A stretch of DNA of 55,568 nucleotides from Phycisphaerae bacterium (GCA_018003015.1 JAGNEZ010000042.1:1-55568), one strand, 5' to 3'. Numbered from the stretch's first letter, positions 8,674 through 17,476 are shown. Program-made: numbers and translations. Notes: generated by a model from the sequence alone, not told the origin.

Positions 8674-9300
8674 CGGCTATTGGATCGGATGGACCGGTCG
8701 GTCAATCCTTTTCGCCGCGCCCTCCCCCGCAGGCACTTCATGGCCCACCTGGAGATGGCGTGCGTCCGGGCGACATCGCCGGGTGACCGACTGCGGGCGG
8801 GTATGTCCGAGCCGGCTCTGCAGCGTCAGCGACACCACGCGCGCCTGCCCCACGTGCTGCACGGCGTGATCTCGCCGGGTCGAACAGAAGACCGCTGAGT
8901 TCTCCTAACGCCTTGTCCGGCAACAAGTTCAGCTGATTCTGTCTTTCAGACGACGGTTCCGGATGTGGTGACGTGCTGCCGCTGGTGGCACTCCCTTGTG
9001 AGCTTGTCGGTGCTTGATCCGAACCAAGATGAGGACGACGCTGGGTTTCTCTGGTCGACAGGTCTCGCGTGGCGGCGGGCCGCTTGCTCGCATGTCGCTC
9101 ACTGGTGTCCACGCTTGCTTGGCACATGCGCTTTCCCGGCCGGCCTGTGGTAGTATTCGCGTCGTGGTTGGTGGATTGGGGCGACGATCGGCTGACCGCG
9201 ACGTTCGCTGCGGAGATGTACTGCCCGGAAAGGGAGAAGAGACTCGATGGCGGCGGCTCGGCAGACGCCGGGCGGAGACATTACCCTGACAGGAGTGGCC
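8674..9300. other. Intergenic stretch, no gene seen
   Basis: About 630 bp follow the transporter gene. Several short frames exist on both strands but none shows a recognisable fold, conserved motif or ribosome-binding site. The distal part presumably holds the promoter of the GuaA-like gene. Confidence 0.45.
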
Positions 9301-10233
9301 ATGGATTACCGGAAGTTCGTTGAGGATAGGGTCAGTGAGATCAAGGCAACCGTAGGCTCGGCGATTGCGATCAACGCTTTGAGCGGCGGTGTGGACAGTT
9401 CCGTCGTTACGGCGCTGGGGCATCGGGCGCTGGGCAATCGGCTGAAGACCGTCTTCGTCGATAACGCCCTCATGCGTCAAGGCGAGCCTGAACGAGTCCT
9501 CAAGACCTTTCGGAATATCGGAGTTCCCGTCGAGTCCGTGAACGCCCGTGAGGAGTTCCTGGGAGCCCTGGCGGGCCTCGCGGACCCGGAGGCGAAGCGT
9601 GAGGCCATCACGAGCACTTTCTACTCCAAGGTGTTTTCCCGCCTCGTCAAGGAATCGGGGGCGAAATTCCTGTTGCACGGCACGATTCTCACGGACATTG
9701 AAGAAACCGTGGCGGGCATCAAACGCCAACACAACATTCTCGAACAGCTCGGGATTTCCACGGAGCGGGCCTATGGATACGCGGTGCTGGAACCACTCAA
9801 GACACTCCGGAAGGACGACGTTCGCGAGGTGGCCAAGGTCCTGGGTCTTCCGCCGGAGATCTGGCAACGGATGCCGTTTCCCGGCCCTGCGCTGGCAGCG
9901 CGAATCGTGGGAGAGGTTACACGCGAACGCCTGGACGTCGTGCAAGCGGCGACGGCCATCGTGGAAGAGGAGCTTGGCGAATGCGGAGCGTTTCAGTACC
10001 TGGCCGTCCTGCTGAACGATCGAGCGACGGGCATCCGTAACAACAAGAGGGAGTACGGGCACATCGTCGTGGTGCGATGCGTGGAGAGCAAGGACGCGCG
10101 CGAAGCGGCGGTGACGCGTCTTGGCTGGGAGAAGTTGACACGGATCTGCGAGCGTATTACGGCCATCCCGGGAGTGAACCGCTGCCTGTATGACCTCACG
10201 CCGAAACCTCCGGCAACTATCGAGTACGTGTAG
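9301..10233 (+). CDS. GMP synthase-like ATP-pyrophosphatase, no glutaminase domain
   Basis: This 310-residue protein corresponds to the ATP-PPase and dimerisation domains of GMP synthase, which turns XMP into GMP. The PP-loop SGGVDSS is at residues 28-34. It is followed by VFVDNALMRQGEPERVL, LHGTILTDIEETVAGIKRQHN, LEPLKTLRKDDVREVAKVLG, PFPGPALAARIVGEV and the C-terminal KPPATIEYV that matches the XMP-binding tail of GuaA. The N-terminal class-I glutamine amidotransferase domain is missing and no partner gene is in the window. An ACAGGAG site supports the ATG at 9301; an upstream ATG at 9247 is less likely. It may be a two-subunit GMP synthase as in archaea, or a divergent paralogue: the QGT motif reads HGT and the PFPGPGL motif reads PFPGPAL. 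Confidence 0.85.
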   Translation: MDYRKFVEDRVSEIKATVGSAIAINALSGGVDSSVVTALGHRALGNRLKTVFVDNALMRQGEPERVLKTFRNIGVPVESVNAREEFLGALAGLADPEAKREAITSTFYSKVFSRLVKESGAKFLLHGTILTDIEETVAGIKRQHNILEQLGISTERAYGYAVLEPLKTLRKDDVREVAKVLGLPPEIWQRMPFPGPALAARIVGEVTRERLDVVQAATAIVEEELGECGAFQYLAVLLNDRATGIRNNKREYGHIVVVRCVESKDAREAAVTRLGWEKLTRICERITAIPGVNRCLYDLTPKPPATIEYV

Positions 10234-10679
10234 TCAACGGCCGCGCGTCGCGACCAGGGAGAAGGTATGCCCTCATTCTCCCTCGCAGTGTGGCTCTGCC
10301 CGTATCCTCTTCGCGGATGATCTCGTGGGACGTGCTGGGTCGCTCGGAGGGTGTGAGGGCCGATGTCGACGTGAGCCAGGTGGCCCGGCTGGCAAGCATG
10401 AGGCCGAGAACGGACGCAAACCGCTCTGCGGAGCACCATCCACTTCAGGAGGCCACGGGATTGCCCCGGGTGCGCGCGTGGCCGCCGGGTGGCGCCTCGA
10501 GCTGGGTGTCCGGCTCGGTGTGTACCTCTGGAGGAGGGGAGAGGGGCTCTCAAACCATCTTGGCATGGCAAAACAGGGGCGTGCGGCCGCACTCACGGGC
10601 TCTTGACGTCGCCGACCAGAACGATAGCTTGTGTGTACCCGGTGGTTCGTGGTGGTGGGGACCGGGGAGGAGAAGGCAC
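10234..10679. other. Intergenic stretch, no gene seen
   Basis: About 450 bp are open in several frames but carry no recognisable product. The frame that continues into the next gene is open here, but its amino-acid composition changes abruptly at the GTG at 10680, so this part is read as untranslated. Confidence 0.4.
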
Positions 10680-11123
10680 GTGGCCAGGATTACCCGCCGC
10701 ATCAGGATCCACAACGACCTTGCCGAGCTGGTTTTCGATCCGGATCTGCCGGGTCGCGGACAGACCCTGTTGCGGATTCACGGGCATACGTACGGCCCGT
10801 GTGATCCGGTTGGCCGGGTTCCCGCGTGGGAGCTCGTGGCCTTTGCCGTTCCGGCCGAGGAGCTCTGCACCGGGCGCCGGCCGTACGAGGAGCTGACCGA
10901 GCAGGCCGTGTTCTTTGGTGAGGCTCCACCTCCCGCGCCCGCTACGCCTGCAGACTACGCGGACTGGGCAGCCCGCAAGGTGGAGGCCTGGCGGTTCATT
11001 GCTCAGTTTCTGGCCCCCATCGATGCCCGTGCCATCGAACGGCTGCGCGCCCAGAGTCGACGCCGGCCTAACGGACGACGCACTGAATCACGTTCAGGAT
11101 CAGCGAAACGCCGCCAACCATGA
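10680..11123 (+). CDS. Hypothetical protein, 147 residues
   Basis: A GTG at 10680 has an excellent GGGGAGGAG site upstream. The protein begins with RITRRIRIHNDLAELVFDPD and has a glycine-containing middle, an acidic and proline-rich region (GEAPPPAPATPADYADWAA) and a highly basic tail (RRRPNGRRTESRSGSAKRR). I recognise no family. Its 3' end overlaps the convergent kinase gene by 56 bp, so the basic tail is read opposite the kinase's C-terminal membrane helix. Confidence 0.55.
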   Translation: MARITRRIRIHNDLAELVFDPDLPGRGQTLLRIHGHTYGPCDPVGRVPAWELVAFAVPAEELCTGRRPYEELTEQAVFFGEAPPPAPATPADYADWAARKVEAWRFIAQFLAPIDARAIERLRAQSRRRPNGRRTESRSGSAKRRQP

Positions 11124-12312
11124 CCACCACCAGGAACCACATGAGCGGGATTGAGGAAGGCGAGGTTTCCTGGTCCTGACCGGCGGCCGGACGGTTGTCG
11201 GGGGCCCGCTCGCCTGTCTCATCTAGCCGGGTCAGCAACTTGGATTTGTCGTGGGTTTGCGCGTGCACGGGAGGGTCGCCTCGAGCCAGGGCCTCGAGAT
11301 CTTGAATCAAGGCACCCAGCGTGGCGTATCGGTCCGCTCGATCCTTGGCCATCATCGTCTCTATGACTTCTCCGACTCCCGTGGACAGGGAAGGTCGCAC
11401 GTGATCTGGCGGCACCAATCGCGCGTGGAGGTGCTTGCGCATGATTGTGGCGGGTACAGGCCCATCAAAAGGCACGCGTCCGGTGATCATGTGGTAGAAG
11501 GTCCCGCCTAGGCAGTAGATGTCTGCGCGGAAATCGATGTCGCTGTTCGCGCGTATCTGCTCCGGGCTGATGTAGTCGGGCGTACCGTAGACTCGGCCCA
11601 GTTCGGCCGTTGCCGCCTTGACATCCGTCGTGCGCCGGGCAAGGCCGAGATCCGCCAGCTTGGCCGTGCGGTCCTTCGTCAGCATGATGTTCGACGGCTT
11701 GACGTCCCGGTGGACGAAACCACGAGCCGCGGCATGCTCCAGGGCGCGGGCCACCTGGACGACGATCTCGAGGGCCTCCTTCTCCGCATAGACCTTCCCT
11801 GCCGACAACTCCTCTCCCACCGATTTGCCATCAATGTACTCCAGAACAAGGTAATGGTACCCTTCCGTGGTGTCGACATCGATGACCTGCACGATGTTCG
11901 GGTGGCTCAGCTTGGCCGCCGCGCGTCCCTCCTCGTGGAAACGCTCAACGAACTCCGGCTTGTCGGCCAGCTTTCGGGTCAGGACCTTAATCGCCACGAT
12001 GCGATCGAGGCTCAACTGTCTGGCTTTGAATACTCTGGCGGTGGCCCCGGCTCCGAGCTTGGCGAGAACCTGGTAGCCGGGAAAGAACCGTGATTCGTCC
12101 GCGATCGGTTCCTCCTGCTCCATACCCAGACGCTGCAATTGACGACGGGTCAGCAGTCCAGCCTTGAGCATTACCTCCGCCAGGCTGACATGGGTAGCAC
12201 CGCGGGCAAGCTCGTGCTGCTTTTGCAGGCAGGCGTCAAGCTCCCGTTGAGTCATGAGTCTTCGGGTCACGGCCAGCCGGCCGATCTGGGTCTCGCTCAT
12301 TCGATCTGTCAT
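11068..12312 (-). CDS. Ser/Thr protein kinase with C-terminal membrane anchor
   Basis: The 414-residue protein is a Hanks-type kinase. The glycine loop is LGAGATARVFKARQ, the ATP lysine lies in VAIKVL, the catalytic loop is FVHRDVKPSNIML, the Mg motif is DLG instead of DFG, and the activation segment contains GTPDYISPEQ. It starts with an ~80-residue helical module (IGRLAVTRRLMTQRELDACLQ and VMLKAGLLTRRQLQRLG) that resembles the small two-helix repeats seen at the start of GspE/MshE proteins. It ends with a hydrophobic helix, PLMWFLVVVMVGGVSLILNV, which places the kinase on the inner face of the membrane. It lies 79 bp downstream of the response-regulator operon and could be read from the same transcript. 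Confidence 0.92.
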   Translation of the reverse strand: MTDRMSETQIGRLAVTRRLMTQRELDACLQKQHELARGATHVSLAEVMLKAGLLTRRQLQRLGMEQEEPIADESRFFPGYQVLAKLGAGATARVFKARQLSLDRIVAIKVLTRKLADKPEFVERFHEEGRAAAKLSHPNIVQVIDVDTTEGYHYLVLEYIDGKSVGEELSAGKVYAEKEALEIVVQVARALEHAAARGFVHRDVKPSNIMLTKDRTAKLADLGLARRTTDVKAATAELGRVYGTPDYISPEQIRANSDIDFRADIYCLGGTFYHMITGRVPFDGPVPATIMRKHLHARLVPPDHVRPSLSTGVGEVIETMMAKDRADRYATLGALIQDLEALARGDPPVHAQTHDKSKLLTRLDETGERAPDNRPAAGQDQETSPSSIPLMWFLVVVMVGGVSLILNVIQCVVR

Positions 12313-12391
12313 GATGACTGCTCTCGATCTACGGCCGTCATCGTTGAGGTCGCAGGGAGGGTGTGGCTTCCTGTCGTCCTCCCTGGCCCGC

Positions 12392-13057
12392 CTAATCTTC
12401 GGGCAATCGCGGGGTCGCCTCTTCGGCCGCCGCGCCCGACAGTGCGGTGAGCTCGTCGACCAGTCTCCTCATGCGTTTCGCGGCTTCGATTCCCCGGGTG
12501 AGGACAGTTTTGGCCTCCGGGGTCAGCTGTCCTCGGTACCGGGACTGCAGGTCGTGCAGAGTTTCTGTGATCTCCTGGAGCGGAGCCCGGAACTCGACGG
12601 CTGCCACGTCCGCAAACTCCCTGATCGTCGCGTTCGTATAGGCGAGTTCCTTCGCCCGATTGGCCAGAACGGCTTCGGTCTGCTTGCGGTCGATCGCGTA
12701 ACGTATCGATCGTTCGAGGAGGGCCGGGTCAACACGGCCCTTTTCCAGGTAGTCGACGGCCCCGGCCTCCATCGCCTTCATGTCGATGAGCAGATCGCCC
12801 TGGCCGGTCAGCAGGATCATCGGCGTCTGGCAGCCCCGGGCAAGGACCTCGCGGATGAACTCGAGGCCGTCGCGGTCGCCCAGGCGGTAGTCGATGAGGC
12901 ATACGTCGTATTGCCGCTGGGCAATTCGCTCGAGGCCGCGCTCATACCGATCCGCCCAGTCAAAAGCACAACCCATCGCTCGCACGATGTCGCGGATGAG
13001 AACGTGATCATCCGGGTCATCGTCGACCAGCAGCACCTTCCAGTCACGTCGGATCAT
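12392..13057 (-). CDS. Receiver domain fused to a histidine-less DHp-like helix pair
   Basis: Residues 1-120 form a CheY-like receiver: VLLVDDDPDD, phosphoacceptor Asp56 in CLIDYRLGD, LLTGQGD and Lys106. After a coiled linker (RKQTEAVLANRAKELAYTN), residues 145-207 align closely with the HisKA (DHp) domain of the kinase encoded two genes upstream. FADVAAVEFRAPLQEI corresponds to FAYVASHDLQEPLRKI there, and AAKRMRRLVDELTALS to AARRMQTLIDDLLTFS. The phospho-accepting His is Val154 and the next Asp is Glu155, and no ATPase domain follows. It is probably a dimerising, non-phosphorylatable DHp mimic that could bind or inhibit the kinase (inference). Its start overlaps the preceding gene by 14 bp. 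Confidence 0.88.
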   Translation of the reverse strand: MIRRDWKVLLVDDDPDDHVLIRDIVRAMGCAFDWADRYERGLERIAQRQYDVCLIDYRLGDRDGLEFIREVLARGCQTPMILLTGQGDLLIDMKAMEAGAVDYLEKGRVDPALLERSIRYAIDRKQTEAVLANRAKELAYTNATIREFADVAAVEFRAPLQEITETLHDLQSRYRGQLTPEAKTVLTRGIEAAKRMRRLVDELTALSGAAAEEATPRLPED

Positions 13058-13520
13058 GATCGTTCAGCTCTCCTTCGGATGGCAGTGCGACGATCTCAAA
13101 CCAGTACCGGCCGATGAAGCGCACGATCTCGACCAGCTTGTCGAACGTCACGGGTTTAGTGATGTAGGAATTGGCTCCCGTGCCGTAGCTGCGGATGATG
13201 TCCTCCTCCGCGTGGGACGTGGTGAGCACGATGACCGGAATGGCTCGAAGGGCGGGATCGTTCTTGATCTCTCTGAGGGTTTCGCGGCCGTCCTTCTTCG
13301 GCATGTTCAGGTCCAGGAGGATGATGCCGGGGCGTGGTGCCGTCTGTGGGTCGGCGTACTTGCCCCGACGTTTGAGGTAGTCCATCAGCTCTTCGCCGTC
13401 GGATACGCACCGCAGGTCGTTGGACAACCGCGCCTCCGCCAGGGCGTCTCGAACCAGCATGACGTCTTCCGGGTCGTCTTCGGCCATCAGGATCGAAATG
13501 GGTCTGGCTCCCGTACTCAT
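13044..13520 (-). CDS. Rcp1-type single-domain response regulator
   Basis: This 158-residue stand-alone receiver has ILMAEDDPEDVMLVRDAL, the phosphoacceptor Asp70 in GIILLDLNMPKKDGRE, VIVLTTSHAEEDI and the ITKPV lysine. The layout, with a charged loop before the phosphorylation strand and a long C-terminal helix, fits the Rcp1 group that partners PAS/phytochrome-type histidine kinases. GGAGGG lies in front of the ATG, which overlaps the kinase stop codon (ATGA), so kinase and regulator are translationally coupled. There is no output domain, so it probably passes phosphate or binds a partner. Confidence 0.92.
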   Translation of the reverse strand: MSTGARPISILMAEDDPEDVMLVRDALAEARLSNDLRCVSDGEELMDYLKRRGKYADPQTAPRPGIILLDLNMPKKDGRETLREIKNDPALRAIPVIVLTTSHAEEDIIRSYGTGANSYITKPVTFDKLVEIVRFIGRYWFEIVALPSEGELNDHDPT

Positions 13521-15433
13521 GTTGAACTCCCTCCGTGCTCGATCGGAAGCGACACGATGAAGGTCGCACCGCGGTCGGGTGCGCCTCGGGCGACGATCTC
13601 CCCGCCGTGGCGCTTCACGATCTTCTGGCAAACCGCCAGGCCGATGCCCGTTCCCTCGTATTCGCCCCGTCCGTGCAGTCGCTGGAAGATGCCAAAAATC
13701 CGCTCGGCGTACTTCTCCTCGAAACCGATGCCGTTGTCCTCCACGCTGATTCGGGACATGACGCCGACCGACTCGGCCCAGATCCGGATCCGCGGGCTCA
13801 CCTCCCTCCGGCGAAACTTGAGGGCGTTGCCGACCAGGTTCTGAAACAGCTGCCGCATTTGGGTCGGATCGGCCTGGACGGTCGGAAGGGCACTCACTTC
13901 CACCTGGGCTTCAGACTGCTCGATGCGCACCTCGAGGTCGGACAGAACTTCGCCCAGGACTTCGTTCAGGTCGACGGATACGTGCGGCCGGGCCTGGGTT
14001 GTCACCCGTGAGAAGGTCAGGAGATCATCAATCAGGGTCTGCATGCGCCGAGCGGCATTGAGCATACGCCCCATGTAGTCGGGCCCCTGACCCGGCAGGC
14101 CCTCGGCACAGGTGGCCTTCAGACGGTCACCGAAGGCCAGGATCTTGCGCAGTGGCTCCTGGAGATCGTGGGATGCCACGTAGGCGAACTCTTCCAGCTC
14201 AGCGTTGGACCGAGCCAGCGCCGCGACCTGCCTCGCCACCTCACGCTCCGCCTGCTTGAGCCGGGTGACGTCCCGCCACGTGCAGCGGCCGGCGATGATC
14301 CTGCCGGAACCGTCCCGGATGGGTGAGGCCTGCACCAGAACCTCCAGAAGGCTCCCGTCAGCCCGGCGCAGCGTCCGCTCCGCGTTGGACACGTGGCCCG
14401 TCTGCACAAAGGCCGCAAACGTGTCCGCCGCCGGAGCCCGGCACTCCGGGGTATAGAGGTCCAGAAACGGGCGCCCCACGATGTCTTCCTTGCGGAGCCC
14501 CAAGGCCCCGACGAGGGTGGTATTGCATTCTAATACCTGTCCGCTGGGTGCTTCAAGCACAGCCATGAGATCCGGAGCATTTTCAAAAAGGTCTCGGTAC
14601 CGGGCCTCGGCCTGAGCCAGATCCCGCGCGTGCCGCGCCAACTCCTCGTTGGCGATGGTCAGCTGCGTCGTCCGTTCCTCCACGAGTTCCGCGAGATGCT
14701 CGCGGTGTCTCTCCAATTCCCGCTCCGCCCGCCTACGCTCGGCTATGTGTCGCCTGACGCCGCGCAGCACACTGACCCAGATCATCACCACGATGGTCAG
14801 GGTGGCCAGCCCGACCACGAAACCCAGGTATAGCTCGCGGCGTCGGCCGTGGAGGCTGGCTGCAGCACGATCCTGCAGGACGGTGGTGATCTCCTTCATG
14901 CCCTGGGAGTAGTCCTGCTTCTGATCCTCATACTCCCGGCCGGTGAAGACGGCCGCGGCTTCGTCGCGGCGGCCGTCGCGCACCAGGGAGAAGGCCTTGT
15001 TCTCCATCTCGATCAGTCTGAGGTTCGCGGCGTTCGTCCGGCTTACCGCGTCCCTCGTGAGGGCCTCGGAAGCCAGGCGCATTACATCCTTGAGGGCGGC
15101 GTCCAGTTGAGGTTCGTATACCCGATAGCGCCTCTCCCACTGCGGATCGCCTGTGGCGGCGGCCATGCGGGCGGACATGGTCAGCACCTCATCGAGATGG
15201 ACGACCACGCCACTGAGTCGCTGGATGCTGAAATCCTCTTCCAGCGTCTTCTGAACGCCACGATAGGAGGTCCACAAGTGCCAGGCCAGAGCGGCGAAGA
15301 GCAGAGCTGTTACCGCCAGACAGGCGATGAGCGATCGAATCGGGAAAGGTGGGATTCGCTGGCTCGGAAGGCGCGCTGCCTCATGGAGTTGAGCTCCCTG
15401 AGCGGTGGATTCTTGGACACCGAAGCCCGCCAT
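13517..15433 (-). CDS. Membrane-bound PAS sensor histidine kinase
   Basis: The protein has 638 residues. Two membrane helices (about 34-52 and 202-222) flank a helical extracytoplasmic sensor of the four-helix type. A coiled linker (225-280) is followed by a PAS domain (280-395, starting RYRDLFENAPDLMAVLEAPS), a HisKA domain with His422 in YVASHDLQEPLRKI, and a HATPase domain (525-632; LFQNLVGNALKF, VEDNGIGF, YEGTGIGLAVCQKIV). The ATG at 15433 is chosen because AGGAG lies 8 bases upstream; a GTG at 15451 is also in frame. It is first in an operon with two receiver genes. The stimulus is unknown. Confidence 0.95.
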   Translation of the reverse strand: MAGFGVQESTAQGAQLHEAARLPSQRIPPFPIRSLIACLAVTALLFAALAWHLWTSYRGVQKTLEEDFSIQRLSGVVVHLDEVLTMSARMAAATGDPQWERRYRVYEPQLDAALKDVMRLASEALTRDAVSRTNAANLRLIEMENKAFSLVRDGRRDEAAAVFTGREYEDQKQDYSQGMKEITTVLQDRAAASLHGRRRELYLGFVVGLATLTIVVMIWVSVLRGVRRHIAERRRAERELERHREHLAELVEERTTQLTIANEELARHARDLAQAEARYRDLFENAPDLMAVLEAPSGQVLECNTTLVGALGLRKEDIVGRPFLDLYTPECRAPAADTFAAFVQTGHVSNAERTLRRADGSLLEVLVQASPIRDGSGRIIAGRCTWRDVTRLKQAEREVARQVAALARSNAELEEFAYVASHDLQEPLRKILAFGDRLKATCAEGLPGQGPDYMGRMLNAARRMQTLIDDLLTFSRVTTQARPHVSVDLNEVLGEVLSDLEVRIEQSEAQVEVSALPTVQADPTQMRQLFQNLVGNALKFRRREVSPRIRIWAESVGVMSRISVEDNGIGFEEKYAERIFGIFQRLHGRGEYEGTGIGLAVCQKIVKRHGGEIVARGAPDRGATFIVSLPIEHGGSST

Positions 15434-15479
15434 GACTGGGACTCCTGGCACTCGCCTTCGGGGTCGTCGACGCAGAGCA

Positions 15480-15679
15480 CGAATCTGCGCGTCGCTGCCG
15501 ATAACTATTTTAATAACAACGACTTAGGGACGGTCAATCCCGCCGGTCCGCCTTTCCCTACGCAGTTGTACGCGAATGACGAGACCTTGTCCATAGTGCT
15601 AGAACGGTGGCCATCCCTACCCGCCGAGGCCAAAGAAGCCATCCGGCGGATCGAGGAAAACGAGGTGGAAAATGAGTGA
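15480..15679 (+). CDS. Small open frame or gene remnant coupled to next gene
   Basis: An open frame ends with TGA inside the ATGAGTGA that starts the next gene, which suggests translational coupling. The readable tail is LSIVLERWPSLPAEAKEAIR followed by RIEENEVENE. The W-P-x-L-P motif followed by an amphipathic helix resembles tails that I associate with planctomycete integrase-type proteins, but this is a weak recollection. The start is unknown: an in-frame ATG at 15383 would run antisense to the kinase start. It may be the 3' remnant of a larger gene. Confidence 0.35.
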
Positions 15680-16025
15680 CAGCGACGCCACAGGTGTGGG
15701 CAGTATTGCCCAACCGTCAACAAGGGCGGTTCACGGCACCGATCGGGATGCGGGCGGAAAATTCCTTCCTGGTAACCGCGTGGCCAAGGGGAACCCTTTC
15801 GCAAAAAAGGTTGCGGCCCTTCGGTCGGTGCTCCTGCGAACCGTGAAGGCGTCCGACCTCAAGGAGATGGTGAGGAAGTTGGTCTCGGCAGCGAAGGATG
15901 GCGATACCGTCGCGGCGCGCGAGGTTCTCAATCGGCTCTTGGGGCCGGCGATCCAGGTGGATATTCTTCAGCGGTTGGAGGACGTCGAAGCACGGTTAAG
16001 CGGAGGTGTCGAGCGTGCCAATTGA
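15672..16025 (+). CDS. Small helical protein with FLPGN-GNPF motif (DUF5681-like)
   Basis: The 117-residue protein has an N-terminal GKFLPGNRVAKGNPFAKKVA, a motif seen in small phage- and mobile-element-associated proteins (DUF5681-like, possibly related to small terminase subunits). A helical repeat region, LKEMVRKLVSAAKDGDTVAA, follows, then REVLNRLLGPAIQVDILQRL. No enzymatic motif is visible. It overlaps the frame before it by 8 bases and the zinc-ribbon gene after it by 11, so the three look like one transcript. This cluster is unlike the surrounding signalling genes and may be acquired DNA. Confidence 0.65.
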   Translation: MSDSDATGVGSIAQPSTRAVHGTDRDAGGKFLPGNRVAKGNPFAKKVAALRSVLLRTVKASDLKEMVRKLVSAAKDGDTVAAREVLNRLLGPAIQVDILQRLEDVEARLSGGVERAN

Positions 16026-16281
16026 CCAGCGACTGAGGAAGGTGGAATCCACGCTCGGCGGTGATGGCAACGGCTGTCCCAACTGCCGGAACGCGGCGGT
16101 TGTGACGCAGTACATTGTCGGCTTCGAGGGCGACGAGCTTCCCGAACCGCAGGACACCTTCTGCGAAACATGCGGCCGGGTCATTGCCCGAGGGCGAACG
16201 TACACGGTGGTACTTGATAGCCCGCACCTTGCGACCGAGAAGACCGAGCGGCGTTCGTGCTCGCGGGCCGGGGGCTGGTGA
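16015..16281 (+). CDS. Small zinc-ribbon protein
   Basis: An 88-residue protein begins at GTG 16015 (a GTG at 16006 is the alternative). It has two CxxC knuckles, CPNC and CETC, 34 residues apart, separated by a strand-rich segment (AAVVTQYIVGFEGDELPEP). This is the layout of a zinc ribbon. The N-terminal helix PIDQRLRKVESTL may mediate pairing. The last residues (CSRAGGW) are probably unstructured. Its overlap with the previous gene suggests coexpression. The function is unknown. Confidence 0.6.
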   Translation: MPIDQRLRKVESTLGGDGNGCPNCRNAAVVTQYIVGFEGDELPEPQDTFCETCGRVIARGRTYTVVLDSPHLATEKTERRSCSRAGGW

Positions 16282-16361
16282 TAAGGAAGTTGCCCGCTCT
16301 CGGCTTTCCTGTGGTAAGATGTCGATATTACTTTGTCATACCAAGGGCGGCGATGGAGTAG

Positions 16362-16634
16362 ACCGGTGACTTCAGCAACTGGTCGTTATCCGATGGGCAA
16401 TTCGCCGAAGACCTGGCAGGTCGCGAGCCCCTGCCCGCACTGCCGAGCCCCTGCGCGGACTGCTACGTGTGTCACGACGCGGCGATTTCGGCCAAGTTTC
16501 TCGAAGTCGCGGTGTATGCTCGGCACGAGAGCGGGCTGTCCAGAGACTATGCGACAAAGTTGACCCGGCCCGTCCGGGACGAGGGGGACTGGCCCGAGGT
16601 GACGCGGCACGTGTTTCGTTCCCCGGGCGGTTGA
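16362..16634 (+). pseudogene. Gene-like frame without a start codon
   Basis: The frame has protein-like composition: a polar start (TGDFSNWSLSDGQFAEDLAG), a CADCYVCHDAA metal-binding-like motif, then LEVAVYARHESGLSRDYATK and a RHVFRSPGG end. A TAG immediately precedes it and no ATG, GTG or TTG occurs before the CxxCxxC-like motif. It is either the 3' part of a gene broken by frameshift, or it uses a non-standard start. It may belong with the small cluster at 15.5-16.3 kb. Confidence 0.35.
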
Positions 16635-16939
16635 CTGAACACAGCTTTTCTTGAGAGAATAACAGCGCGGGTTTCGGCGATGGCCGATGACGCTCCCCGG
16701 ATCGGTGCGACTCACCACTTCGCATTGACCGGGTGAGCAGCCCGCGGAAAGTGGTGACTCTTGGACGCGTGCACATTCACACGGATTGCAGGTCAGATAG
16801 CCCGCCTTGGCGATCAAGCCTATTCAGATGCGGAGAAGCTTTGGCAACTGCAGGCGCTGCAGCCGGTTTGTGCGCGGCGATGTCTGCCTCACGGCAGGGA
16901 GCCGAACCCTGATATGGGCAAAGCGTGGGGGAGCGGAGA
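16635..16939. other. Intergenic stretch, no gene seen
   Basis: About 300 bp. I looked for a tRNA cloverleaf and for a short coding frame with a ribosome-binding site, and found neither. Confidence 0.4.
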
Positions 16940-17212
16940 GTGATTGTCCTGCAAGTGTACTTGCTGGGTGTGAACTGCGCCACATTGGCGTGCTATGGGT
17001 ACGACAAGGCCATGGCTCGCACCGGGGGGCGTCGCGTTCGCGAGTCCGTGCTGCACCTGCTGGCAGCGGTAGGCGGCACTCCCGGGGCGCTGGTCGCCCA
17101 GCAGCTGTTGCGACACAAGACCCGCGATCGGGCGTTCCGGCGGGTGTTCTGGACGATCGCCGTCGTCCAGGCGGCCGCGCTGATCGGCATCATCGTGATG
17201 AGGAACCACTGA
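16940..17212 (+). CDS. DUF1294 membrane protein
   Basis: The 90-residue protein has the DUF1294 pattern. A first membrane helix is followed by YGYDKAMARTGGRRVRESVL, then LHLLAAVGGTPGALVAQQLL, RHKTRDRAFRRVF and a second helix, WTIAVVQAAALIGIIVM. GTG at 16940 is preferred over GTG at 16925 because GGAG lies just before it. DUF1294 domains are often linked to cold-shock RNA-binding proteins, and here the next gene encodes an RRM protein, which fits that association. Its function is unknown. Confidence 0.8.
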   Translation: MIVLQVYLLGVNCATLACYGYDKAMARTGGRRVRESVLHLLAAVGGTPGALVAQQLLRHKTRDRAFRRVFWTIAVVQAAALIGIIVMRNH

Positions 17213-17476
17213 GCAGCCGCGGCTTCCAGCCGGACCCACGTGGGCAGAGGCAAACGGCGGTCCGTACTCTTCACGGTGGGCCGGATCGCCGGTGGGCTGG
17301 ACTTGGGATGGCCATCCGTGTAGACTGCCGTTGGTTGGTTCGTCGAAAGAGCCGGATACGATCGTTTTCGCACCCTTCTCGTTCGCCTTCCTCCCTGGGG
17401 CTGAATGTCGGCCCCTTTCTCGTTCGACCCGGAGATTGAAATACGGGTCGCGATGCCCTCGGATAGGAGACTCACC

